The notes under the pieces were generated by a model, which was not told the DNA's origin, searched no databases, and saw only the letters and a program-made list of their open reading frames with translations. Of a stretch of 64,000 nt of DNA, positions 47,277-59,035 are shown in pieces (within the stretch, counting starts at the first letter, position 1; each line of letters opens with the position of its first letter). The position numbers and the translations under genes were made by a program. Source of the DNA: Nigrospora sphaerica (taxonomy: Eukaryota; Ascomycota; Sordariomycetes; Amphisphaeriales; Apiosporaceae); assembly GCA_018287875.1 (NCBI GenBank), contig JAGVVL010000009.1, positions 1,612,001 to 1,676,000 on the forward strand, in the 5' to 3' direction.

Positions 47277-47936
47277 CTACTTCCTTCGGAAAGAGCAGCC
47301 CTCGGTCAGTCTGGCCTTACCACCGGTAGGCTGGCACAGAACAGTGGTGCATCCCTGGCAGATGACGACGGTCTGGGCATGCGAGAAGACGGTGGTGATG
47401 GTGAAGCAGCCGGGGCACTTGACGTCCATGAAGAAAGAACGGGGAGCGGGCACAAGGGTCTAGCGGCAGTGTGTCAGTCGGGAACCCTACAGACGCGACC
47501 CGGAGGCGGCGGGGCGTTGCAGTGCTCGCTGGGTAGGCAAGAACCACCGTCGGGAGTCATCTTACCTTGAGCTTGTGCTTCTTAGCCTCAGCAGCCGGGC
47601 TGGGGTTGAGCAGGTCAACGGCGAGAACCTGCGGGCGAAATTCTGTCAGCACTTCGGCCTCACTATGAGGAACTGCGGCGGCCAGCGCCCGCCACGCCAT
47701 CGAGAAGCATCATGGCGTCATGATTGTCGCTCTTCGTCCGTCTTCCGCAACGCGTCGGTGTCTGTCGCATCGAAACGGGCCTTGGCCCCTTCATCTGTCG
47801 CTTTCGAGATCGATGATGGCGGCGGGTGCGAATTGAGACGATGGATGGCGGTCGAAATTTGATGAATGCTTTCGAGGCGGTGGCGGACGTCGAGGGCTTC
47901 GCACGGGGGGCGTATGTACGCGTGCGCACTCACCAT
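47277..47936 (-). CDS. 40S ribosomal protein S27 (eS27)
   Basis: Zinc-ribbon protein of the small cytosolic ribosomal subunit. Three exons (47936-47934, 47628-47566, 47459-47277) give 82 residues, the usual length. The first coding exon is just the ATG, followed at once by a 305-nt intron with a GTGAGT donor; exon 2 opens with [20 protein letters not shown]. The zinc ligands C37, C40, C56 and C59 sit in VKCPGCF and VICQGCT, and the C-terminus GCSFRRK is conserved. The second intron is 106 nt. The gene diverges from the phosducin-like gene across 728 bp. It was assembled from splice signals because no single open frame covers it. Confidence 0.97.
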
Positions 47937-48664
47937 CTTGTCTGATTGTCACGAAAAGTAACTTGATCGTGTCGAGAGCGAGCTGAAAGTTGTCCGATGG
48001 AAATCTGGATATTGGTCGATGGCAGATTCGCGCACTCGCTGCTGGGTGGTTGAAATTAACGGGGGAGGCAAGTCGTGTGGTTAGAACTTTTTCGAGCGAG
48101 GCGAGGCAGCATTTCCGAGCAGAGGCCCACTGCACACGGGCAATTCGCCAAAAGCGGTCACCCAATGGGGACTAGCGCAGTTAGGGTCTAGGGCTTCAGA
48201 GGCAAAGTGAGGACCTGGGAGCGCCTTTGTGGCACGTGCACCGGAGCCCACTCGCGCCTTCTCCCTCCGGAGCCCTGGCAAGCTGAGGGAGGGGCTCCTG
48301 CGCGGGTGGCGGGGTTCCATACCGCCCGCCGGTCCTTCTGACGCTAGGTATCGTCGGTACCGGCGAAGAAGTACCCATCCATCCGTCCATCTATCCATCC
48401 CCTGATCGGCCCCTCTACTGGATGCCTTACGTACATGTATATGTTTATACACACCTGGCCCTGCTACCTGCATCACCACCCAGCATCTGTCAACCATTGC
48501 TGCCTAAGTCAAGGACAGACCATAGAGTGCACCATCCCTGACGCAAGCCTCTTCGTTCCCGCTGCCCCCTTCGAGCTGGCGAAATCCTAAAGAAGTCCTT
48601 CACGGCCAGTCATCCCGCTCGCCTGCCCCGCCGTCAATCTCCTGCCCACCCACAGCTCAACGCC
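47937..48664. other. Divergent intergenic region
   Basis: A 728-bp gap holding the promoters of the S27 gene (minus) and the phosducin-like gene (plus). Both are linked to protein synthesis or folding, so shared regulation is possible but not shown. Confidence 0.5.
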
Positions 48665-49512
48665 ATGGCCGCGCCTGCAGAGCAGCGCATAGCTGTCCCC
48701 ATCGATGACCCCAATGCCGATACCGAATGGTATGTTCCGAACTCGCTCGGGACCTTTGGTCGTTAGAGCGTCGTTGGTTTGCTCACGCTCGTTCCAGGAA
48801 TGAGATTCTGCGCAAGCATGGCATCATCCCTGAAAAACCCCCGTCGCCGACGCCGATGATCGAAGAGGCCCTGTTGGAAGGGCGCAGGATAGCACATGAG
48901 AATCGACTGGAGGGCAAAGACTTGGACGAGCTCGACGAACTCGAAGACCTCGAAGACGAAACCTTCTTGGAGCAGTACCGACAGCAGCGCATGCGGGAGC
49001 TGAATGCGCTGACGAAGAAAGCGGTCCACGGCAGCGTGTACCCTCTCTCCAAACCCGAATACCAGCGTGAGGTGACCGAAGCGTCCCACAACGGCCCTGT
49101 CTTTGTCAACCTGATCTCCTCAATGGGCACGAACATCGAGTCTCGGGTGCTATCCGAACTCTGGAAGCTGGCCGCTAAGGAGTACGGAGATATCAAGTTC
49201 TGCGAGATTCAAGCCAGCAAGGCGATCGAGAACTACCCGGACCGCAACTGCCCGACGATACTCATCTACAAGAATGGCGATATTGTCAAGCAAATCGTGA
49301 CTCTCGTCACCATGGGCGGCGTGCGCACGAACATGATGGCGATCGACGATCTGTTGGTTGAAGTCGGTGCGGTGGGCGAGAAAGATATGCGCGTCGTCAA
49401 GCGCAAACGGGACGCCGAGGACGCAAAGGAGGAGAAGCTGATGGGCGGCAAAGGTATCAAGAGTGGGAACCTAAGACACACCATGGTAGAGGACGACGAC
49501 GACTGGGAGTAA
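48665..49512 (+). CDS. Phosducin-like protein, PLP2/PDCL3 type
   Basis: Cytosolic cofactor of the CCT chaperonin, needed for folding of actin and tubulin. Two exons (48665-48729, 48798-49512) give 259 residues. The join restores DTEWNEILRKHGIIPEKPP, the conserved N-terminal helix of the PLP2 subgroup. An acidic helical region (DLDELDELEDLEDETFLEQY) follows. The thioredoxin-fold domain (about residues 110-215) contains GPVFVNLIS, the segment IKFCEIQASKAIENYPDRNC, and PTILIYKNGD, without a catalytic CxxC, as usual for the family. The tail is basic, then acidic, ending in HTMVEDDDDWE. Confidence 0.95.
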
Positions 49513-50656
49513 GCTACACTGAACATACCACGGGCGCCGTGGGCTGCCGAAGCCCCCCCTGCCGGTCCCGTCGTCTCTGATGCACCCGCCTCGCTCTCCT
49601 TTAAGCCAGCTCTCTGCACGTCCAAGGTTTTGCCGGAATGCGGGCGCTGTGGACTACACCCGGCGCGTCTTGCTGGGGGAAGGGACCTCGTATAAAAACG
49701 CCCAAGGGAGATGGAATGTGAGGCGCACACCACAGGTAGCTCGCTCCCGTGCAGGTGGCGCAACAAAGTCCGAAGATAGGGGCTGCTGACGGGGGCCGGG
49801 CGCCCGGCTTCGGCCGTCCCGCCTGCGGCAAAGGAATCTAAGGAGGTACCTACCTAGTGAACAGAAGCTGTGCGACGGCCCGTGCGTCTCATCCAAATCA
49901 GCAGCAGTCGCCAACGTTGGCCGCTCCGGTCTGCTGTGTTTCGCTTCTACCTTTCCGTCTCGGGTGCATTTTCCGCGCCACCTTACGGTTTCTATCGCAT
50001 GCGTAGAAGGCGAATCATATTCACGTTGTGCCCGTATAACAGAGGAGACGGCTAGAATGAATGGTCGACCAACTTGCCCCAGACGGATCAGATATCGTAC
50101 CGTGTATGCAAGTATGCGTGTGCCAAGCCGCGCCTACTGAGTGGGTACCTAGGTTACATCATTGGCCGTCTAAGAGCAACGGAAGGGTTTTAATTCAGCA
50201 CTACGACGGTTGATGATGTGTTGCAAAGTGTGTGGTACGGGCCCGCGTGCTTCATGATAGTCCAGACATGAACGTGAGAAAGAACATGAAGTTGCCTAAC
50301 AAGTACTTCACAGCCTCGGTCTACAGTACTCAAGTATTCCAGGATGATGGAGTAGGGGTAAGAGCAGGTGGGGCTGGCTCGATCCCCGAGGTGTGAGTTA
50401 AAATGCGGGGCCTCAAACTCCATTGGTTCCACGGTGCGCGTCGCACTTGGCCTGTCGCGTGTCGCCGTTGCCATTGGCCCATGTCCGTTGTCTCGTCCGT
50501 CTCCTTTCCCTTTCATACCACTTGGAGGAGTCTCCCCGTCTGTCGTCGTCGTCGCCGTCGCCCGTACCACAGCACTGAGAATCCGGCCTTGTGCGCCGTC
50601 ATCGCTGTCGCCTCGTCGCCGGTTCAGCAGGCGCTGTGCCGCCGCGTCCCAGCACC
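49513..50656. other. 1.1-kb intergenic region with orphan TATA
   Basis: Separates two plus-strand genes. TATAAAAA at 49691-49698 lies about 960 bp before the next known start codon and has no assignable gene. No supported open frame. Confidence 0.45.
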
Positions 50657-52218
50657 ATGGCCGAGGAGCCGACCCTTCCGCGTCTGCCGGTCGTGTCATG
50701 GCACTCGGGAACGGAGACCTTCGGCAACACGCGCAAGCGCCTCCGTGGGGACGGGGCGTCGACGGGTTCGCCGCTTTTCACCAACTCCAGTGACCCTGCC
50801 GTCTTCTCGAGTGACGACGACCCCAATCTGGAAAATTACACCGAGGGGCGCCATCGCAAGAAGCGATATGTAGGCTCCTGGTTCCAGCAGCATCCCGCCT
50901 CGGGCGACTCGGCCTTCAGTGAGGAGACCCGTCCCAAGCCCAAGGGCAAGCGGACGCTGCAGCGCCAGCTCGACAGCGGCGTGTGGATGGGCAGCGACGC
51001 ATCGACCGACCTCGATGACGCCGTTCCCGAGATGGGCCAGCCCGTTAGCTCGCGCTTGCCGCAACTGAACGTCGCCGCCGTTCCTGCAGTGCAGCGGCTT
51101 TCGCCGGCCGAGAAGGAAGCCCGGCGGGTGATCACGAGGAGCATCGACGACGGCGTTGAAGATGTCGATCTCACGTGAGTGTCTTTTCCTCCCTCTGGGG
51201 GGCGTTTGGCCTGGGTTAACGCCGGTGGCACAGTGGACTGGGGCTTGCGCATGTCTCCAATGAAACGATTGAACCTCTTGCCGGGCTTTCGTGCATTCCC
51301 CTGGTTGACGAGGACGTGCCTTTCGAGCACAAGGATCCGGCTTTGAAGCTTTACCTGGCCAACAATCCGTTGACACACGCGCCAGGCGCTCTGTTCAACC
51401 TGGAATTCCTGTCGGTTCTGAGTCTGCGCAACGCGAAAATTGGCGAGCTTCCGCCCGCCATCGGGAAGCTGCGAAATCTCACCACGCTCAATGTCTCGCT
51501 CAATCGACTGCGTCACCTGCCCGCCGAGCTGTTGGAATTGATGTCACACGACGGAAAACTACGATCTCTGCACCTGATGCCAAATCCCTTCCACGAACCC
51601 ATGGGCTTCCACCCACTTGAAGACGTAGCGCAGGCCGAGGTCGAACCCCTCCATTGGCAGCTCAGAATTGTTGCTCGCTCACCCGTGCAGTTTTCCGACA
51701 GCCATGGTGATGTAGTCTCCCAGTTCCGGTTACCGCGGCCGCCCGCTGATGACGATCACTCGCCGCCCCTTCTGGTTGAGATGGCCGACCTCGCGTCGGG
51801 GCCGTCGCTCCCGCGCTTGTCGCGTGGGAATAACTCGTTGATAATGGAGCCAAGCCGTGTGCCCTCGCTCATGGAGCTTGCGCTCCAGTCGTGCTCACGT
51901 ACAGGCCTGAGGCGATCTGTTCTACCAAGCCTTCTCATTGCTGGAGGACAGCCGCACCTAGCCAAGCTCACGCAACATATTTTGGACCAGGGCGAAGCTA
52001 ATGCGAACGCTGGAAGTGTGCCTTGTTCAACTTGTGGCAGACGCATCATGATGCCGTTGGCCCAGTGGTTGGAATGGTGGACCTTGAGTCCGCCGAACAC
52101 GCAGCAGGGACTGACGAACCACACGGCTCGCGTGCCGTTCCTGAAGCGAGCTTGCTCGTCGAGATGCCTACCGAAGCCCACGGCTCGGGGAGCTGTACAC
52201 AACAGGACAAACCCTTAG
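50657..52218 (+). CDS. Leucine-rich-repeat protein with a C-terminal Cys pair motif
   Basis: Two exons (50657-51174, 51234-52218) give 500 residues. The N-terminal 170 residues are basic and polar, probably disordered. At least three LRR units lie around residues 215-280, with ALKLYLANNPLTHAPGALFN, LEFLSVLSLRNAKIGELPPA and LRNLTTLNVSLNRLRHLPAE. The C-terminal part has a C-x2-C (C437, C440) and, 40 residues later, a C-x3-C (C480, C484), which could bind zinc. The frame stops at 52218, soon after the second Cys pair. Fungal proteins with this architecture are known to me only as hypothetical LRR proteins, so no function is assigned. A final small intron near the 3' end cannot be excluded. Confidence 0.85.
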
Positions 52219-52701
52219 TCCGTTAGCCTCCGCGACGGTCTCCAGGGTCGACGCACAGGAGGCTACTCGTCGTTTCCAGCCAGCTACTCAATCGCCCCGA
52301 GCTCTACGTTTTACCAGGAGACGAGCCGGGTCCGGGAGAAGAACTGATTGTGGCAGCAGATGCATGTCGAAACCGGGGTGGAATGGATGTTTCTTCTATT
52401 GAGGCCAGTGGCGTAGACCTGCTTACTTTCCTGACATGACCTTGGAAATTGCAGCGCGCTGTATGTATAATTAATTGAGTTCGAAACGAATCATCTGCCT
52501 CCCAAAGAGCGAGAATTCCCGAGGAACCGAATCTGTTCCTTTGACGATGCACAAAGGGTGGCACCAGGACGGACACCTTGATTACTTCTAGCAGATAGTC
52601 GGCTAGGGGAGCAGGCGAGTTGAGCGACTGAACAAACCGGCCTGGGAACATTCATGATCAGTTGACGGGTTCGCTGAGGAGGGTGGAGGTGCCAGATATT
52701 G

Positions 52702-52727
52702 AAAAAAAAAAAAAAAAAAAAAAAAAA
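52702..52727 (+). repeat. 26-nt poly(A) run
   Basis: An uninterrupted run of 26 A residues about 480 bp downstream of the LRR gene stop codon. It may be a slippage tract or the tail of an old retroposed sequence; no retroposed body is recognisable upstream. Confidence 0.9.
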
Positions 52728-55700
52728 GGGGGCCATTAAGCCGCCGCTCAAGCCCACATGGCCACCCATCCTAAAGCATCCACCATACGTACAGCAGCGC
52801 CCCGGTGAGTGGGAACCACTCATTTAGCAAATAGGGCTCCGGTTTTCCGAGCCGGACGCGTGCGGAAGCACGGGGGCCGCCGTTGGACGTGGCTGGGGTG
52901 GCTCGATGGCTTCAGCATCACGCGCGTCTTTCTCAGTCACTCACATACGGCCGTGGGGGCCGCCGCCCGAGGTGCCACGGTGTCCGCCTTTCGTTCCCGT
53001 GTTCCGAGGCTGCTCTGACGGCTCTTTTGAACTCGTGGGCTCGAGGTCTCCCGGTCTGGTGCTTGGGTGCGGTAGGCCGTGCTACGGTGTGCATCCTCCC
53101 CGAGAGGCCGGTGCGTATTACACGAGGACGTGCTTGAGAAATACATTCCTGCCGCCGCGGAACCACGCCGCGAGCGTATGGAAGTACGTCCAGCGGCTCC
53201 AAAGGGCTCGGCCCCGTGGCGAGCAGTCAAGTCTCCGCCACCGCTTTACAGGGCGGCGTCCCAGCTAGACGAGGTCGTGGCGAGGAAATTCAGATGTCTT
53301 GTCACATACCAGCTGGGGCGACGCACTAGTTCGCTGTGGCGAGAAAGATTGTGGGCTGTGAAGGCTCGGGAAGTGTCTCAGGGGTAGGATTCAGCCTCAT
53401 CGTTACTCATCCGGAGGTCATGAACGTCACAACAACCAACCCCTGAATCGAACGAAGTAATGTAGGCTCTTTTTCCATCTTTATTATAGCTATTCTGTGA
53501 GTCCACCTCTGTATCGCCAGGCGGCCAAGAGCACTGGTTGCTGTTGGGATAGTAGGCTCCTAAGGACCAGAGTTGAGGGTCGTTGGCCTGTTTAAAGGGA
53601 TGCGGCTTGTCTCGAGACTCTGGAACAGTTCTTGATGTCTAAAATGCACTTCCACTCTTAATTTCGCCTCACAATGCCAAGGACCCCCCGCTGCTTTTAT
53701 AGGGCCAGAAAAAAGGAGACGTGTTCAGGTGAAGGAGAAGTTGAAAATGCTTCACGGTAGGCCCCCGTGGTACAGACATACTAAATCAGGCACCGAAATT
53801 TCGGCCACCAGTCAGAATTTCTCGCCCTATTTCCTGTGCTCTCCCTTTACGGCAACATTGGGCGTGAACCCTGACCTTGCGAGAAGCATGGGCAGAACGG
53901 CGAAGACACCAACAGGAGCCCAACACACAGGCATCCAAACAGACAGGGGTGAGAGTTAACTTCCTACCGGTGCGAAGGTGAACGGAGAGCGGCTGGACCC
54001 GCGGCGGGGGAGAATTGAAGAGATCGACGAATTCAAAAAGTTGGGGAGGTTGGACCGGAGGCCCTCGCGGTTTTGCTTGACCTGAAACATGGGAACTCGG
54101 GTTTGAACGAAGTCGAGCATCGGAGAACGTCGTGTTGCTCCTTGGAAACGCTCGTGCGTTGGTGGAGCACACCCACGGCAGTATTGATCGAGGCAGGGCC
54201 GCGTGGAAGCCCGATGAGGGATTGTGATGGGTGAAGATACGGGAACCTGTCTACGATGGAACCCACATGCAGACATACATCGAGTGCATACTCGCCTGGA
54301 TGGATAGTGTGGAGACTTAAGCGGCGAGGTCTGCCAGGCTTCCATCACGCTAAAGCCTTGAACGCCGGCATGGCCAGATCGGTCTAGGTAGCTACGAGTA
54401 TAACGACAGAGGGACCAGGGTGGGTTAGGGGAAGGATGGCATTAAAGCACCGGGGAGTACGCACGGTTCCCTTGCGGTCGGCATAGGAGCGATGAAGGAT
54501 CAGCATACAATCCGAGCCCGGCCCCTGGAAGGCAAAAGAAGAGGTTGTCGTAGTGGTACTCCCTAGTACGCAGGGTAGCCCGATGAAACGAGGGACGCGG
54601 GCGGCGACTCTTCAACGCAGGAATTTGAGGAGGGGTTTACGATCAAGACCATGCGGGATTGGTTTAACCTGCTCTTTCCAGACGAGCCTTTTGTGCTTCG
54701 CTCGCCTGCCTTGAAATGCACAGGTGCCCAGAATAGGAAGCAGCCGCTGGTAAGGCACGCGCCTACAGCTTTGCAGGTGGGCACTAGTCGCGACTTCCAA
54801 GAAGAGAAGCCATGCATGAAATACGGGGGATATGACTTGTTTGGGCAGCCGAGCCCAGAGAATGGCGGGAGTCTCTCTTGTACTGCCTACGTCAGGCCCG
54901 GGGAGGACGTCGTCGTACAGGAGAGGCCTCGTCGGGAAGGGGTGAACTGCAAATGCCGAAGCACACGGAGTATGCCCTGTACATGACGGCCACGCCGCGT
55001 ACAGAAGGCGGGGACTACGAGGGGAGGCCGGACAGACGGCTTCACGGTGGTGTTTGGATGATGATGGCCCTGCCGTGTTCGGTGACGATGCCCGGCGACG
55101 TTGCCCAACCCCGGCTTTCTTGCCCCCTAAACCGGCGCTTATGGCTCCCGCAATCCACCACTCGACGACGTCCTCTCCTTAGCCGACCCCCGACGAATTC
55201 CGCGGCAATATGTAAAGGCCCCTCTTGAGACAACACGGGCAACAAGGGCCTGTATAGCCGACAGAGAGAAGGAGGTGCACCAGTGGTGCCTCTTGGCGAC
55301 CCCGGTTGCCCCGAATAGGAAGGGCCGGGCCCGACGAGGGGGATTGGTTCGGATTCCAACCAAGGCGAAATCAAGGACGAGAGGGTATAGGTGCCATCCC
55401 GGGACGATCCCATGTCTTCGATGCTCTTGGCTACGTCTCCTTCCCCCACTTCCCGTTGCCATCCCTATGGGACGACGGGACGGGATGGTGGTGTATGAGG
55501 TGCAGCCGACGCAGTACTATGGAAATACCCCGCTCAAGGCCTCGCGATAGCGAGCAGGGAGAGCCAGAGTGGTGTCGGGCCCGCACGCTCGGGTTGTAGG
55601 GAAACATGACCTCTTTGAGCACCTACGCACTTTCAGACTCGAGTGGGGATAGGGAAGTATGTAAGTTGACCGAAAAAAAAGACCCTGGCCATTGGCCCGG

Positions 55701-56695
55701 CGGCTACGTCCGAAGCGGGTGGACACACGTCCCATCGTCATGGCCACATCTCTCAAGCGCGCTTGCCGGTCGACCATTGCATACAGGAATGTTACTCTTG
55801 GATGGACAGCAAGCCATGGTGAAATACGGTGGTGGCCATACTGGCCGTGAACGGCGGCTGCGCTACAGCAGGAGTGAGAACGTCGAGCCGGATATCCCGC
55901 CTCGCTCATTGACTCGACTTCCGTGGCATGGCTTACACGGGATCGGGGCCAACAGAAAGGGGCTTCCATTCCGGTCGCATCATACCGTGGGACGTCACAT
56001 GGACACCACCATGGGCAGGGCGCCGACCCTCTTTGGCCCCCTGTTTAAACTGTTGTCGAGCGAGCCGTGAGTTCACGGCCGGTTCGGAGGCGGCCCGTGA
56101 AGTATGGGATCGCTGGTGGGCAGAGTAGCATCCATGCTCAGACAACGGTCTGGGGGATGGTCGAACGCCTGGAGAGGTATCTGGGACACCCTACGGAAGC
56201 TTGAGCAGCATACGATACCGCTGTGGTGACCTGGCACGGTCACTCGACCGGGGGACGGTTGGTCATAGTGAATACTAGACCGAAAAGAGACCACATCCGC
56301 AGCTTCACCCATGAGCCAAGGTACCAAGACCGGTTGAGACTCAGAGGGAGGGCCGACAGGAGCGATGTACCTGGATCGCATACTGGCATTCTTCTGCCAT
56401 TGTCAAACGAAAATGCCTTTTGCTGCAACGTAGTCGGGTCGTCCCGTCCCCAAAGGCCTGCTCTCTTGTTCACTCGGAGGCTAGGACGCTCCCGCACGGA
56501 AGCAAATACTTGCCAGCAGCAGGAACACACTGGAGATACCGGATACGGCCTGGCGAAGCTTTCAATAGGAACATCGTGATGCGACCGGGGCTTTTTGGAA
56601 GGGGCCGTTCCACAGGCCAAATACCAGAGGCTTACAGTTAACCCCTGAAAAGGGGGCTTCCTTCATGGCACGAACTGCCGCTCCAAGCTAAGCAA

Positions 56696-56716
56696 TTCCG
56701 TAATCGAGTTACGGAA
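56696..56716. repeat. Perfect 8-bp inverted repeat (hairpin)
   Basis: Arms at 56696-56703 and 56709-56716 are perfectly complementary, with a 5-nt loop. No gene surrounds it. Confidence 0.85.
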
Positions 56717-59012
56717 ACAGGCAGCGGCCGTCACCACGAGAGACGATATGTGAGGGTACATGCCTGCCGCGCGTTATTCTCAGCCGTGCAACGCCCCGGT
56801 CCGGGTGGCGGCTTGCTCCAGCTGCCGCGGCGGAACGGCGGACTCGCAGGATGCCTGATCAGTTAACCGCCCCGTTTGACCTGCCGTTCAGGGCGTATAT
56901 AGTCCCGCACGAGATCGGCTGCCGGTCCTCAGAAAGCTGTAACTCATGCTCGAGCCTCAAGACAGAGACAAGAGAGACAGTGCGCCTCTATTAGCCCTTC
57001 CGTATACAGTGCCGTACGAAAGCATGCAGCTCTATATATGTGTAGATGGTCCCTGACCGGATCGCCTGCGTGCCGTGTGCTCCTCTCAGTTCCTGCGTCC
57101 CGCGGGACCATGGGCTTCCCCATCGACCGTCTGGTCGGTCTTGTACCGCCGTTTTAGTCGTATGCGGGAGGGCCAACGTGGGCCGGCTGCGGCCCGACTC
57201 CTCTATCTGCCGCCTTTTGAGGAAGTAGGTACGGCCATTGTCGAGCCGGCCGCGTGACATGTCTCGCTCCTGGGGTGCTGCAGAAAACCCCCCCACGAAG
57301 GTAAGGCAGGAGATACGGTCGCGTCGCGGCTGAAAGAGACCGACCCCCGGAAAGACCAGGTCGCTTCGGTAGCTAAGTACGCGGGACTAGACAGGATTTG
57401 CCCCGGAGATGGATTAGAAAGACCCTGGTGGTCGCTGGCGCATCCTCAGCCATTGCGCTCTCATCTGCGGCGGCCCGCTTCGAAAACACACCCTACACTC
57501 GAGCGATTTCCGTGCCGAAAATAGTCCACCGCAACGCACCCTAGGGGTGTCAATGGATTCCGGCGGGTTTCGAGCATCATGTTTTGCTCGGATATTTTGT
57601 GAATGGACGCGGACTGGCCTCGGTAGCCTGCAAGCAGTGGGTAGGCGACAGTCGGCTGCTCTCCACGCGATCCCAGCATATGTTTTCCTAGGCACTCTGC
57701 ACACGGCTGTGGCCCCACGAGGTACGAATACGAACAACTCCATTACGGCAACGGATTACCAGGATCATGTTCAGTAGCTGACCCCCTGTTGGGACGCGCA
57801 AGCTGACAATTGGTCATCGGCGCGTAAGCACCTCCTTTAGATAAGGCCCCCCGGTATACCGTGGGGAGAGCCTCAGAATGCTGGAGTTCGGCTAGGGCAC
57901 CACCTTCCTTGCGTCAGCCGCAAGAGGGCCACCGGGGACGTGCCGACGGGGCCGAGCGGGCGTCTACGTTCGACGGCGCTTCTAAACAGTCCTGGCTAGC
58001 CTGGCCCCCTGAAGTGGCCAACAGCAGGCCTTCAGCCGCTGCCTGCCTGCGGTCTCGCCCTTTTTGGTTTCACCTGCGTACCAGAAAAGCCCACGCGTGA
58101 TTACAAGGAGCCTTGCAGCTCGCCCTGCGAGGGCTTGGCCAAGAGGCATCGCTGTGGCCGCGACCGTTCGCCCGTCGCAAACCGGCGCAGGGGGCCTTCC
58201 ACAGGGGGTGGAAGGGATGCGATGGGTCACATCAGGTGGCGGGGGGTCCTAAGGGAGGCCGATGCCGGTTGCCTTCCGTGGTTGCCTTCCACAGGTGCCT
58301 TCCTCAGCCCTAGTAAAAGTTGCCTTGCCTGTCCACCCTCAACCGACGGCCGGCTGACGGCTGACGGCCCCATCGAATCGGAATCGGCTGCCCATGGGGG
58401 CCATGGATGCTTGCCAGGGGCGTCGGCGTCGGCGGATCGAACCCCCAATCTAGTATGTCACGATCGACGCCCACTCAGCCTTAACCCCCGCGCGCACATG
58501 GGACCAAGGGGCGGGAAGATAAGGCAACGAGGCTAGGCAGGCCATCCACGCGGCCGGGCCTCTGGGTCCGTACCGGTACCTCTGGCGCGCCTGGCTGAAG
58601 TATCCTTGGTGAGACCGCACAGGATGGAGGCGTCAATGAGCCAGGGCGCCGGCTCCGGGGGGGTTTTCTCGTTCGGCTGCCGACGAGGGGCAAGGCAATT
58701 TATCCCGAGCACGCCATATCACGGGCACTCGGGCTCCAGGCTCCTTCAGGGATGCGAGCAGATTAAGCAGACTCGTGCTTACTGTAGGTATTCCCTCAAG
58801 AATGCCGACCATCCAGTCACGGTGTTTGATCCGACGGCCCGGAGACAAGCCACCAATTCAGGCGTCGGGTCCGGCTAATGGGCGCCCCTTGTTGCGTGGG
58901 TGTGGGCATGTGAGGGAGGAAGAAAACGGCAAGCCGAAAGTGTCCTATCCGGAGTAGGTGGAGGACGGCGGCCACTTAGACCTCTTCGGCGACCTACATG
59001 CGCATCCGAGAC

Positions 59013-59035
59013 GCAGGCAGGCAGGCAGGCAGGCA
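59013..59035. repeat. (GCAG)n microsatellite
   Basis: Nearly six copies of the tetranucleotide GCAG without interruption, in noncoding sequence. Confidence 0.9.

Noticed and set aside
58400..58480. Possible minus-strand tRNA because of a B-box-like GGTTCGATCC
   Set aside because: The five bases on each side of the loop do not pair, and no D-arm or anticodon stem can be placed.
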